A stretch of DNA of 46,617 nucleotides from CAZILN01 sp964540005. GTDB taxonomy: Bacteria > Bacteroidota > Bacteroidia > Bacteroidales > SM23-62. Of this stretch, positions 34,291 to 43,633 are shown piece by piece. The position numbers and the translations under genes were made by a program. Position 1 is the stretch's first letter. Each line of letters begins with the position of its first letter. A model generated the notes under the pieces. That model was not told the origin of the DNA. It did not search any database and was given only the letters and a program-made list of their open reading frames with translations. The DNA lies in NCBI GenBank assembly GCA_964540005.1, contig CAZILN010000246.1:1-46617 (forward strand). The letters run 5' to 3'.

Positions 34291-37200
34291 ATGAAATCCA
34301 CATTCACGCGATTGTTGTTTCTGGCGCTTACCTTTTTTACCGTGTTGGCATTTTTACCCGGGAGTGAGAGTGCCAAAAAACCGATCTACCTGAATACCTC
34401 CTATTCTTTCAAAGAAAGAGCTGCCGACCTGGTTTCCCGCATGACCCCTGAAGAAAAACAGAGTCAACTGGGCAATACAATGTCGCCCATTCCGCGGCTG
34501 GGAATCAACCATTACGATTTCTGGGGAGAAGCCCTGCATGGCATCCTGGGAAGGAATAATAATGCCGGTATGACCGCAACTTCCTTTCCCAATAGTGTGG
34601 CAGCAGGATCAACATGGGACCCGGAATTGATAAAACGGGAAACAAAGGTGATCTCAGATGAAGCAAGAGGTTTCAACTACGATCTCATTTTCACACTTAC
34701 CTACTGGTCTCCGGTTGTTGAACCGGCCCGGGACCCAAGGTGGGGAAGAACAGCGGAAACCTTTGGGGAAGATCCCTTTCTGGTTTCACGGATCGGACAG
34801 GGATTCATCGAGGGTCTGATGGGAGATGATCCCAGGTACCTGAAAGCAGTCCCCTGTGGAAAACATTATTTTGCCAATAATACTGAGTACAACCGTCATA
34901 CCGGAAGTGCCGATATGGACGGTAGGGACATGAGGGAATACTACCTGCTTCCATACAGAACACTGATTAGGGATCATAACCTTCCGGCGATTATGACAGC
35001 TTACAGTGCCATTAACGGAATCCCCGTATCGGCCAGCAAATATCTGGTGGATACTATAGCCAGGAAGACCTATGGACTGGAGGGTTATGTAACCGGAGAT
35101 TGCGGCGCTATTGACGATATGGTTCGAGGACATAACCATGCGGAAAGTTATGAGGAGGCAACCGCCCTGGGATTGAAAACAGGTGTGGACACCGACTGTG
35201 GTGGTGTATATCAGAACAATACCCTTAAAGCGCTGGAAAAGGGTCTGATCACCCAGGGAGATATCGACAGGGCACTGGTGAATATATTTACTATTCGCAT
35301 GCGGTTGGGTGAGTTTGATCCACCGGCAATAGTACCCTATGCAGGGATCAAGCCCCGGATTATCAACGATCCTTCGCACAACGATCTAGCCATCGAAGTG
35401 GCTACCAAAACCCCTGTTCTTCTAAAGAATAGCGATACAGGGAGTGAGGTCAAGAAGGTGCTTCCAATTGATTTGAAAGCGATAAAGAAGATTGCAGTAC
35501 TGGGACCGCAGGCCGACAGGGTGGAACTGGGGGATTATTCCGGAGAAGTGGAGCCTGAACTGAGAATCACTCCCCTTATGGGAATCAGTAACTATATCAA
35601 GGAACACGACCTGAATACGGAAGTGGTTTCCATGGCAGGAGGAAACACCGAAAGAAGAACGGATTTCTTTACCATGGCCAGTTTCTCAACGGTGCGTGAC
35701 GGTGAGGTGTTGCAGGAATATAATGCTACGAAATTCGATGATTCGGCAAACGGACTGATAACGTCAGCACGGTTCGGACAGGCATCTGTCCGGGGAATCA
35801 AGGACGGAGACTGGACACTGTATCATAATGTGGATATTACGGATGTGGATTCCATGCGCTTTAATATGACAGTCACCGGAGAAGGGGGGATCCTCGAAGT
35901 AAGGGTAGGTTCTGCAACGGGCAATGTACTTGCATCCGAGCGAATTGAAGGTAATCAGCAAGAAGACGGATTTGGGCGCTTTGGAAGACTGCAGGTTGTT
36001 CCGGTGAAGATCAGTACACTTGGGATAACGGGTCCGCAAACCATCGTCCTCGTGTATCGTGAACCGGAAGCACAGGCCATTGATCAAGAAACACTCGATA
36101 TTGCTGCTGCTGCAGATGTTGCCCTGGTTTTTGTAGGCACCGACCTATCGACAGGAAGGGAGGAGTCCGATAGGTTTGCCATCAGCTTGCCGGGTAACCA
36201 GAACGAACTCATAAAGGCCATTGCAGGAGTCAATCAAAATACCATTGTGGTGATGCAGACCATGGGTATGGTTGAGGTGGAGGAATTCAAGCACCTTCCT
36301 GGCGTGAAAGGTATTATCTGGACCGGGTACAATGGACAGGCACAGGGTACAGCTATGGCCCGGATATTATTCGGTGATGTAAATCCCGGCGGAAAACTGA
36401 ATGTCACCTGGCATACATCATTAAATGACCTGCCGGATTTCAATGATTATACTCTGAGGGGATCCAATGGAAAGAACGGCAGAACTTACTGGTATTTCGA
36501 TGAGGACGTATCCTATGAGTTCGGTTACGGAATGTCCTATACTACTTTTAAATACAGGAATTTCGCCATCAGCAAAAGCACTATAACACCTAACGATAAG
36601 ATAACAGTTCATGTGGATGTGCAGAATACAGGGAGTGTGGATGGAAATGAGGTAGTCCAGGTGTATGTAAGAACCCCTGATAGTCCTGCTTCCCTTGAGC
36701 GTCCTATCAAACGATTGAAGGGATTTGAGAGGGTAACGATACCTGCAGGTAAGGTCAAAACAGTTTCAATAGATATCGATTGTGCAGACCTCTGGTTCTG
36801 GGATGAAGAAAAAGACCGGATAAGCTTTGACCAGGGGAAATATATCTTTGAAATCGGAGCTTCCTCCAGGGATATCAGGGGACAGGTGGAGGCAACCATG
36901 AGTGGTTCGTATAAACCGGTATTGAGAACGGTAGTAGCCGAGACCGACCGAGTGGTGTTGCATCCCGGTAATACGGTAAAGACATGTGTGACGGCGGCCA
37001 TGTCCGACGACAGTTTCTTTGAGGTCAACAAGGCAGACATCACTTATAAAAGCAATGACCCGGAAGTTGCCATTGTGGATGAAAATGGGCAGGTGACTGC
37101 TACCGGTGTCGGGACAGCATTGATTTATGCCTATGTTACCATTGATGGAACTACCGTGTCGAATAGTTATCCGCTGAAAGTGATGCCTGATCTTCGTCCG

Positions 37201-38121
37201 GCATCCATAACCGTTGGAGGAAAGAAGATTAAAAGCTTCGATAACAACATAAAGGCTTACAGTTACCTGTTGAAAAAGAATACGAAATTACCTGAGGTAA
37301 AGGCAACAGCAGCGGGCAATGATATCTCTGTTGAAATTGATAAAGCAAGCGGAATGCCCGGAACCACCGTGGTAACCTTTATAGATAATATCACCCTGGA
37401 AACCAATACCTATTACCTGAATTTTGATGCGAACTCGGTAAGTGATGATTTCAACAGTTCATCTGTAGGAGGACAATGGGAATGGATCAGGGAAAATTCG
37501 GCTGCTTACAACCTTTCAAAGAAGCCGGGCTGGTTAACCGTTACCAGTGAACCGGGAGATGTTTCAGAAGGTACCAACAATGCCAGGAACATGCTGATGC
37601 AAAGCGCCAACAGCGATTGGACCATCGAGACAAAGCTGTCCGCTTCCCGGATCCCTTCACAACCTGAAAATGCAGGGATACTGGTATATCAGGATGACCA
37701 GAATTTTGTAAAACTGATGTTCCGGGCAGTAATCAAAACCGTCAGGTTCGGAAGGCAGCCCGGTCAGCAGGAAAGACCCGGAACGATCGATCTGATCATG
37801 GAGGAGAATGACATAACAAAATCCATGGCGTCCTATAACCTGCAACAGGAGATAACCGGTGACAATCCCTTGATCCTCAGACTGGAGAAAAAAGGAAGCA
37901 TATACACAACCAGCTATTCACTGGATGGTGAAACCTACGAAACACTGGGAACGGCTGATATCCTGTTAAAGGACATCAAAGCAGGAATTATTGTATGCGA
38001 CGGAGTGATAACCCAGAACATGAAAAGCACGTTCTGGTTCGATTCGGATACTACCAAGCCGGAAACACCCTTTGATGTTTCGTTCGATTATTTCCGTATT
38101 GAAAATAGCGGATTGAAGTAA
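34291..38121 (+). CDS. Multidomain GH3 beta-xylosidase/glucosidase
   Basis: Very long secreted GH3 enzyme (1276 aa, family usually 750-900). The order is signal peptide, GH3 N-terminal barrel (about 40-340; HYDFWGEALHG, KH at 191-192, nucleophile Asp270 in GYVTGDCGAID), and GH3 C-terminal domain interrupted by a beta-sandwich insertion resembling CBM6/PA14 (about 450-597; RFGQASVRGIKDGDW). Then come SYEFGYGMSYT, a fibronectin III-like domain (about 765-850), a BIG2-like Ig domain (about 885-970; ITYKSNDPEVAIVDENG), a short beta domain, and a concanavalin-like domain like the beta-xylosidase C-terminal module (about 1050-1276; SDDFNSS to FDYFRIENSG). The added modules probably bind carbohydrate or the cell surface. 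Xylosidase is favoured by context. Confidence 0.9.
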   Translation: MKSTFTRLLFLALTFFTVLAFLPGSESAKKPIYLNTSYSFKERAADLVSRMTPEEKQSQLGNTMSPIPRLGINHYDFWGEALHGILGRNNNAGMTATSFPNSVAAGSTWDPELIKRETKVISDEARGFNYDLIFTLTYWSPVVEPARDPRWGRTAETFGEDPFLVSRIGQGFIEGLMGDDPRYLKAVPCGKHYFANNTEYNRHTGSADMDGRDMREYYLLPYRTLIRDHNLPAIMTAYSAINGIPVSASKYLVDTIARKTYGLEGYVTGDCGAIDDMVRGHNHAESYEEATALGLKTGVDTDCGGVYQNNTLKALEKGLITQGDIDRALVNIFTIRMRLGEFDPPAIVPYAGIKPRIINDPSHNDLAIEVATKTPVLLKNSDTGSEVKKVLPIDLKAIKKIAVLGPQADRVELGDYSGEVEPELRITPLMGISNYIKEHDLNTEVVSMAGGNTERRTDFFTMASFSTVRDGEVLQEYNATKFDDSANGLITSARFGQASVRGIKDGDWTLYHNVDITDVDSMRFNMTVTGEGGILEVRVGSATGNVLASERIEGNQQEDGFGRFGRLQVVPVKISTLGITGPQTIVLVYREPEAQAIDQETLDIAAAADVALVFVGTDLSTGREESDRFAISLPGNQNELIKAIAGVNQNTIVVMQTMGMVEVEEFKHLPGVKGIIWTGYNGQAQGTAMARILFGDVNPGGKLNVTWHTSLNDLPDFNDYTLRGSNGKNGRTYWYFDEDVSYEFGYGMSYTTFKYRNFAISKSTITPNDKITVHVDVQNTGSVDGNEVVQVYVRTPDSPASLERPIKRLKGFERVTIPAGKVKTVSIDIDCADLWFWDEEKDRISFDQGKYIFEIGASSRDIRGQVEATMSGSYKPVLRTVVAETDRVVLHPGNTVKTCVTAAMSDDSFFEVNKADITYKSNDPEVAIVDENGQVTATGVGTALIYAYVTIDGTTVSNSYPLKVMPDLRPASITVGGKKIKSFDNNIKAYSYLLKKNTKLPEVKATAAGNDISVEIDKASGMPGTTVVTFIDNITLETNTYYLNFDANSVSDDFNSSSVGGQWEWIRENSAAYNLSKKPGWLTVTSEPGDVSEGTNNARNMLMQSANSDWTIETKLSASRIPSQPENAGILVYQDDQNFVKLMFRAVIKTVRFGRQPGQQERPGTIDLIMEENDITKSMASYNLQQEITGDNPLILRLEKKGSIYTTSYSLDGETYETLGTADILLKDIKAGIIVCDGVITQNMKSTFWFDSDTTKPETPFDVSFDYFRIENSGLK

Positions 38122-38158
38122 TTGGATTATAAATAGTAACAACATAATTAATGTCACA

Positions 38159-39346
38159 ATGAAAAAGAAAATGCAAATAATGCTGGTTGTAGCCATCCTG
38201 ACAGGAGCTAACTGTACCATCCTGTCTCAGACCGGGGTCATTGAGGATTTCAGACCCTCAGCAGCAAATCAGCCGGGTAAGGAGTATCCACAGGTAAACT
38301 CCGAGGGCAGGGTCAGAGTAAGAATACCAGCACCGGATGCACAATATGTGCAGCTCGATATCGGTGCTGTAAAGTATGACCTTGTCAAGGATGAAGATGG
38401 TGTCTGGGTGGGTGAATCGGCTCCCCAAGATGAGGGATTTCACTACTACCAGTTAAACATTGATGGAGCATCTGTTCCGGATCCAAACAGCCTGTATTTC
38501 TATGGTGCAGGACGGTGGGGAAGCGGAATCGAAGTCCCGGCTGGCGACCAGGTATTCTATGTATTGAAGAATGTTCCTCATGGTCAGGTACGTGAACAAA
38601 TCTATTTCTCTAAGAGAAACAACAACATGCGTCGTTGTTTTGTATACACGCCTCCGGGATATGATCAGGATACTGAAAAACGCTATCCGGTGTTATACCT
38701 GCAGCACGGAGGTGGTGAGGACGAAACGGGGTGGGCTAACCAGGGGAAGGCCAATCTTATCATGGATAATCTGATTGCCGAGGGAAAATCAGTCCCGTTT
38801 ATCATTGTTATGGATAATGGAACGTGGCGGATGCCTGACAGGGATCGTTCAGCACTACGCGATACTGCACGCCCCGAAGGACGTCCAAGGGAATGGCCTC
38901 CACAGGGTTGGGCGGATGGCTTTATGAACACCCTCCTGGAAGATATTATTCCTATGGTCGATGCTAATTACCGTACACTAGCAGATCCTGCGTACCGTGC
39001 TATGGCAGGTCTTTCCATGGGCGGGATGCAAACCCGCATCATCACCCTGGCGCATCCTGAAAAATTTTCGTACGTTGGAATGTTCAGTGGCGGAAGCATA
39101 AGCCTGGAAGATGTGGGGAATGCCCCCGGGTTTAAGGAAGAGATCAAACTCGTATTCATCAGTTACGGGAGCCGTGAGCTGGAGAATCCTAGAATGGGTT
39201 TTGGTGGAGATCCAAAGGCCAATACGGAAGCATTGATAGAGGCAGGAATGAATACTCAATTTTATGTTTCCCCTGAAACAGCACATGAGTGGCAGAGCTG
39301 GCGGCGGGGATTGTATCAATTCGCCCCCTTACTGTTTAAAAACTAA
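38159..39346 (+). CDS. Secreted CE1-type esterase, second copy
   Basis: Exported 395-aa esterase with the same plan as the one at 26583. The signal peptide is within 1-24, an E-set domain spans about 45-140, and the CE1 catalytic domain spans about 145-395. It has VLYLQHGGGEDETGW, nucleophile Ser286 in GLSMGG and His376 in TAHEWQSW. An insertion rich in Arg, Pro and Asp (about 222-250) sits over the active site and may set substrate choice. It follows the GH3 gene by 37 bp and precedes another CE1 gene by 12 bp. Feruloyl or acetyl ester cleavage on xylan is likely. Confidence 0.9.
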   Translation: MKKKMQIMLVVAILTGANCTILSQTGVIEDFRPSAANQPGKEYPQVNSEGRVRVRIPAPDAQYVQLDIGAVKYDLVKDEDGVWVGESAPQDEGFHYYQLNIDGASVPDPNSLYFYGAGRWGSGIEVPAGDQVFYVLKNVPHGQVREQIYFSKRNNNMRRCFVYTPPGYDQDTEKRYPVLYLQHGGGEDETGWANQGKANLIMDNLIAEGKSVPFIIVMDNGTWRMPDRDRSALRDTARPEGRPREWPPQGWADGFMNTLLEDIIPMVDANYRTLADPAYRAMAGLSMGGMQTRIITLAHPEKFSYVGMFSGGSISLEDVGNAPGFKEEIKLVFISYGSRELENPRMGFGGDPKANTEALIEAGMNTQFYVSPETAHEWQSWRRGLYQFAPLLFKN

Positions 39347-39358
39347 ATTTAAAGGATC

Positions 39359-40549
39359 ATGTGTAATTACCGGTTGGGAATTCTCCTTACAATTGTTTGT
39401 CTGGTATGTACGGTAAAGAGTACGGCCCAACAGGCAAATGTTAACCTGGATTATAATCCTCATAAGAACACAGAAGATCTGGTCCCATTCAGCGCACCGC
39501 TGAATTCGCCGGAAGTCAGAGATGATCATACTGTAATATTTAGGTTAAGGGCACCTGAAGCAAAAGAAGTCAAACTTACAGGAGCCATCCTCACGGCACT
39601 GGGAAATGCCAGGGAGCAGGTTCCGTTTACAAAAGGCGAAGACGGGATCTGGACCCTGACAATCGGACCCGTCCTGCCCAATATGTATGCCTACCATTTT
39701 ATTGTGGATGGTATACAAATGACGGACCCCAGCAATACCATCGCCAGTTTTACTGCCATGCCTCCCTACAGTCAATTGGTTGTGCATGGAGATGGTCCAG
39801 CCTGGTACGATGCCAGGAATGTACCTCATGGCAACGTTACCAGACACATTTATCACTCCTATGTAACAGGGGGAGAAAGGGAACTATACGTGTATATGCC
39901 TCCGGGTTATGATCCGGAACAGACCTATCCCACACTCTATCTGCTCGGCGGAAGCGGGGAACTTCCTTCGAACTGGATGTACGATGGCAGGGCAAACCTG
40001 ATCATGGACAATCTGCTCGCTGAAGAGAAGGCTATTCCCATGGTTATCGCTATTCCAAATAACCAGATCATTCACCGGAACCACCCTAACCATGTGGAAC
40101 TGACCTTCGATCTTTTTGAGGAAGAGCTCAGAAAGCATGTTATACCTCTTGTTGAGCGAGAATACAGTGTCCGTCAGGATCCCGGTGGAAGAGCGATATC
40201 AGGTCTCTCCATGGGTGGAAGACACTCGATGTTCATAGGCTTCAGATCATTGGACCTGTTTGCTTCCTTTGGGATACTAAGCGCCGGAGATGTAAACAGT
40301 GAAACATCAATTGCCTATTTTCTGAATGATCCTGATGTCAATAATAAGGTCGATTATCTGTTTATTGGTCAGGGTACTGAAGAAGCAAGTGAATGGATGG
40401 GCAGGCGTTGTGTGGCATTGCATGAGGCCCTGACCAATCATGATATCAAACATGAGTATTATGTCGGGGGACACGGGGGCCACGACTGGTCTACCTGGCG
40501 TCACCTGCTGTATTACCGCTTTCTGCCTAACCTTTGGAGAAACGATTAA
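39359..40549 (+). CDS. Secreted CE1-type esterase, third copy
   Basis: The most divergent of the three CE1 paralogues (396 aa). The signal peptide ends near residue 24 (KSTAQ). The E-set domain (about 45-145) includes FRLRAPEAKEVKLTG, like a CBM48. The catalytic domain has YPTLYLLGGSGELPSNW, where the HG after the first strand has become GG, then Ser284 in GLSMGG and His375 in GGHGGHDWSTW. The altered oxyanion-region residue suggests a different acyl preference or weak activity. It sits 12 bp after its paralogue and 25 bp before the carboxylesterase gene. Confidence 0.88.
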   Translation: MCNYRLGILLTIVCLVCTVKSTAQQANVNLDYNPHKNTEDLVPFSAPLNSPEVRDDHTVIFRLRAPEAKEVKLTGAILTALGNAREQVPFTKGEDGIWTLTIGPVLPNMYAYHFIVDGIQMTDPSNTIASFTAMPPYSQLVVHGDGPAWYDARNVPHGNVTRHIYHSYVTGGERELYVYMPPGYDPEQTYPTLYLLGGSGELPSNWMYDGRANLIMDNLLAEEKAIPMVIAIPNNQIIHRNHPNHVELTFDLFEEELRKHVIPLVEREYSVRQDPGGRAISGLSMGGRHSMFIGFRSLDLFASFGILSAGDVNSETSIAYFLNDPDVNNKVDYLFIGQGTEEASEWMGRRCVALHEALTNHDIKHEYYVGGHGGHDWSTWRHLLYYRFLPNLWRND

Positions 40550-40574
40550 CCAAACAATTAAAACAATCACAACT

Positions 40575-42146
40575 ATGAAGAAACATTTCATCTTGTTTGT
40601 AGTTTCATTCTTACTGGTCTTACACGCCTGTTCCACCTTACCGCCTGGTCAGGTACAAGTTAAGCAAGGCATTGTACAGGGAACCATCGAAGATGGTTTG
40701 ACTGTTTATAAAGGCATACCCTTTGCTACTCCCCCTGTTGGGGAATTACGCTGGAAGGCGCCGCAGCCGCTACATTACTGGGAGGGAGTTAAAATGGCAA
40801 CGGAATTTGCTCCTGCCGCATTCCAGGGAGGAAATCCACCATCCGGGAAAAGCGAGGACTGCCTGTACCTGAATATCTGGACACCTGCAGGTCCTGATGA
40901 TGGAAAACTTCCGGTGATGGTCTGGATACACGGGGGAGGATTCAGCTTCGGATCCACTGCTGAGTCCGTGCATAGTGGTGAAATGCTTGTAAAAAAAGGC
41001 ATTGTCCTGGTAAGTATCGCTTACAGGGTTGGACAGCTTGGATTCCTTGCACACCCGGAGTTGAGTGCTGAAAGTCCTCATCATGTATCCGGGAATTATG
41101 GATTACTTGATATGATTGCAGGTTTGGAATGGATCCAAGAGAATATCGCAGCTTTTGGTGGAGATCCCGGAAAGGTGACGATTTTTGGTGAATCTGCCGG
41201 AGGTATTGCAGTGAGTATGCTGTGCGCATCTCCACTTACAAAAGGATTGTTTGATGGGGCGATCTCACAAAGTGGAGGTTCGTTTGGTCCCACCCGGGCA
41301 AGAACCTATCCCGGTGAAAATATGAAAACCCTTGAACAGGCAGAGGCAGATGGTGAAGCATACGCAAAACGGGTGGGCGTTTCCACGATAGCTGAATTGC
41401 GAAGCATCAAAGCCGAGGACCTCCCTCTGGGAATGGGTATGGGAGGCGGATGGCCCATTGTTGATGGTTATATAATCCCGGACGATCAGTACAAACTCTA
41501 TGAAGCTGGAAAATTCAATGATACACCGATTCTTGTGGGATATAATTCCGATGAGGGGGCAAGCTTTACCCGGGCCAGGGATCCGGAGCAATTTATTGAA
41601 GGTGTAAAGCAGCGCTACGGTAAATTTGCTGATGACCTATTGAAGGCCTATCCGGTTGGAAAGGAATCAGTGCCCAAGACCGCCAGGGACCTGGCCAGAG
41701 ATGCAGCTTTCGGATGGCACACATGGAGCTGGGCAAAGTTACAGGCTAAGATGGGTGATTCGAAGGCATATTTATATTATTTCGATCAGCATCCCGATTA
41801 CCCGGAGGATTCACCTCGTTACGGATACGGATCACCTCATGCTCAGGATGTGCCTTACGTGTTCTTACACCTTGATCCTGAGGCTCCAACCATTTCCCAA
41901 ACTGATCTTGATCTGTCCGAGGCAATAGCTATCTACTGGACTAACTTTGCTAAATATGGGAGTCCAAACGGGGAGGGGGTGCCTGAATGGCCGGCGTTCA
42001 GCAATGCAAATCCCAGCGTAATGTACCTGGGACCAGATCCCCATGTCGGACCTGTCCCAAGTGCTGAATCGCTTGAAGTGTTGGATAGATATTTCAAATG
42101 GAGAAGGACAGATGAAGGGGAGGTCTGGGCTAATCAGATGAATTAA
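40575..42146 (+). CDS. Type-B carboxylesterase lipoprotein
   Basis: Carboxylesterase of the cholinesterase/type-B family (523 aa). The frame stays open to 40440, but the ATG at 40575 begins a lipoprotein signal (MKKHFILFVVSF to LHAC, Cys19), is preceded by the A-rich leader usual here, and lies after the stop of the previous gene, so I take it as the start. Landmarks are GIPFATPPVGELRW, EDCLYLNIW, IHGGGF, nucleophile Ser207 in FGESAGG, Glu327 in SDEGA and His422 in SPHAQD. It is expected to be a membrane-anchored esterase acting on acetylated or aromatic esters released by the cluster. It is last in the plus-strand run, and no terminator was seen after it. Confidence 0.9.
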   Translation: MKKHFILFVVSFLLVLHACSTLPPGQVQVKQGIVQGTIEDGLTVYKGIPFATPPVGELRWKAPQPLHYWEGVKMATEFAPAAFQGGNPPSGKSEDCLYLNIWTPAGPDDGKLPVMVWIHGGGFSFGSTAESVHSGEMLVKKGIVLVSIAYRVGQLGFLAHPELSAESPHHVSGNYGLLDMIAGLEWIQENIAAFGGDPGKVTIFGESAGGIAVSMLCASPLTKGLFDGAISQSGGSFGPTRARTYPGENMKTLEQAEADGEAYAKRVGVSTIAELRSIKAEDLPLGMGMGGGWPIVDGYIIPDDQYKLYEAGKFNDTPILVGYNSDEGASFTRARDPEQFIEGVKQRYGKFADDLLKAYPVGKESVPKTARDLARDAAFGWHTWSWAKLQAKMGDSKAYLYYFDQHPDYPEDSPRYGYGSPHAQDVPYVFLHLDPEAPTISQTDLDLSEAIAIYWTNFAKYGSPNGEGVPEWPAFSNANPSVMYLGPDPHVGPVPSAESLEVLDRYFKWRRTDEGEVWANQMN

Positions 42147-42359
42147 AACTGTGGAAAAGATTATAATGATGGATCTTGAAGAAATTAAATTGAACAAATA
42201 TTTTTCATAGTTATCTAGTCAAATCTAATGGTATAATTATTTCACGGTTTCTTAATGCCTGAATACCTTATAATTAAAAGGTACAGAATCATAGATTTTT
42301 AGTAGAACATAGGAGATTTTAATAAATTTTTCTTAGTACATGACAAAATTCATTAACTA

Positions 42360-42388
42360 GTATAATGTTTCCAATATAATATAGCAAT
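42360..42388 (+). repeat. IS630 left terminal inverted repeat
   Basis: 29 bp beginning GTATAATGTTTCC and ending AGCAAT, directly after target TA. It matches the right end at about two thirds of positions with one gap. Confidence 0.75.
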
Positions 42389-42408
42389 AATATTTTTTTA
42401 TTATCTTT

Positions 42409-42432
42409 GTGATCGAACCAAAATCCGATCAC
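42409..42432 (+). promoter_or_regulatory. Hairpin abutting the IS630 transposase start codon
   Basis: GTGATCG-N10-CGATCAC is a perfect 7-bp inverted repeat ending one base before the ATG at 42434. TATCTTTG just upstream (42402-42409) is a perfect -7 promoter box, so the hairpin would lie at the very start of the mRNA and cover the ribosome entry region. Dampening of transposase synthesis is plausible (inference). Confidence 0.45.
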
Positions 42433-42433
42433 T

Positions 42434-43570
42434 ATGCCATTTACAAGTAAAAGACCAAAAATTATACTGACAGCAAAAGAGCAAGAAGTGCTGACAACTC
42501 TTAGCAAATCAAGAACTGAGGCAAAATCCCGGATTGAACGGGCGCGTGTGATTTTAGCCTATGCCAATGATGAAAGCATCAATTCGATTGCAAAATTTCT
42601 TAATACCAATCGTCCCCGGGTTGAAAGAACCATTGACAGGGCAGTAGGATTTGGTGTACTGACGGCCCTGAACGATCTTCCCAGGAAAGGGGCAACGTCA
42701 AAGATTACCAAAGAAGCTCGAGTCTGGTTTTTATCGGTTGCCTGCACTAAGCCAAAAGATTTGGGATTTGCTTCGGAATTTTGGACATTCGAAGCCCTTG
42801 CTAAGTATATAAGGGATAATTGCCATAATGCGGGACACCCATCTATAGAAAAGATTAGCAAAGGAACGGTATCAAAGATTTTATCGAAAAGCGATGTTAA
42901 ACCTCACAAGATATCCTACTACCTTGAAAAGAAGGATGCAGATTTTGATAGAAAAATGACACAAATCCTGCATGTCTATAAAGAAGTAGAATTATACAAA
43001 GCCACACAAGACAATGAACAAATGGTGGCCATCTTATCGTACGATGAAAAACCCGGGATACAGGCAATACAAAACATTGCACCGGATCTGGCTTCACGCC
43101 CTGAGATGTATACAAACTGGGCAAGGGATTATGAATATAAAAGGCACGGCACGGTTTCATTATTGGCATCAATTGATTTGCTCAATGGGAAAGTCTATGG
43201 ACAAGTTCATGACCGTCACAGAAGTAAAGAATTCGTGGGGTTTTTAAAAGGTCTTGATGAATTGTATCCACCGGAATTCAAGATAAAAATAATACTGGAT
43301 AATCATTCATCACATATTTCTAAGGAAACAAAAGCTTTTCTTAAAACTGTCCCTAACAGATTTGAATTTGTATTTACTCCAACTCATGCATCGTGGCTGA
43401 ATATAATTGAGGTGTTCTTCAGCAAAATGACAAGAACCTTTTTACGGGGTATACGTGTAGAATCAAAGGCAGAGCTTAAAGAGAGGATATTGAAATATCT
43501 TAATGAAGTAAATGAAATGCCAGCAATATTTAAGTGGAAGTGGAAGATGGAGGATATAACTGTTGGATAA
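42434..43570 (+). CDS. IS630-family DDE transposase
   Basis: Full-length 378-aa transposase. An N-terminal helix-turn-helix region (about 10-75, SINSIAKFLNTNRPRVERTIDRA) and a second DNA-binding segment (about 105-165) bind the element ends. The catalytic core shows Asp in SYDEKPG, Asp in ILDNHSSH and Glu in WLNIIEVFFSK, the DDE triad of the IS630/Tc1 group. The frame is uninterrupted. It lies inside a 1242-bp element with recognisable ends, and it carries out cut-and-paste insertion at TA. Confidence 0.94.
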   Translation: MPFTSKRPKIILTAKEQEVLTTLSKSRTEAKSRIERARVILAYANDESINSIAKFLNTNRPRVERTIDRAVGFGVLTALNDLPRKGATSKITKEARVWFLSVACTKPKDLGFASEFWTFEALAKYIRDNCHNAGHPSIEKISKGTVSKILSKSDVKPHKISYYLEKKDADFDRKMTQILHVYKEVELYKATQDNEQMVAILSYDEKPGIQAIQNIAPDLASRPEMYTNWARDYEYKRHGTVSLLASIDLLNGKVYGQVHDRHRSKEFVGFLKGLDELYPPEFKIKIILDNHSSHISKETKAFLKTVPNRFEFVFTPTHASWLNIIEVFFSKMTRTFLRGIRVESKAELKERILKYLNEVNEMPAIFKWKWKMEDITVG

Positions 43571-43572
43571 AT

Positions 43573-43601
43573 ATTGATATGTTAATTGGGAATCGCTATA
43601 C
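43573..43601 (-). repeat. IS630 right terminal inverted repeat
   Basis: Read inward on the minus strand it begins GTATAGCGATTCCC and ends ATATCAAT, next to target TA at 43602-43603. The transposase stop codon lies 3 bp before it. Confidence 0.75.
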
Positions 43602-43633
43602 TAGGTTTGTGTTGATATATTTCATAACATGCT

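Larger units (their letters stand above)
42360..43601 (+). mobile_element. IS630-family insertion sequence, 1242 bp
   Basis: The ends are imperfect inverted repeats: left GTATAATGTTTCC-AATATAA..., right end read inward GTATAGCGATTCCCAATTAAC.... Each is flanked outside by TA (42358-42359 and 43602-43603), the target duplicated by IS630/Tc1-mariner transposons. Inside is one full-length transposase gene. The element looks intact and may be active. It landed just after the carbohydrate cluster in AT-rich DNA. Confidence 0.85.

Noticed and set aside
40440..40574. 45-residue N-terminal extension of the type-B carboxylesterase
   Set aside because: It overlaps the preceding esterase gene, and a lipoprotein signal begins at 40575.
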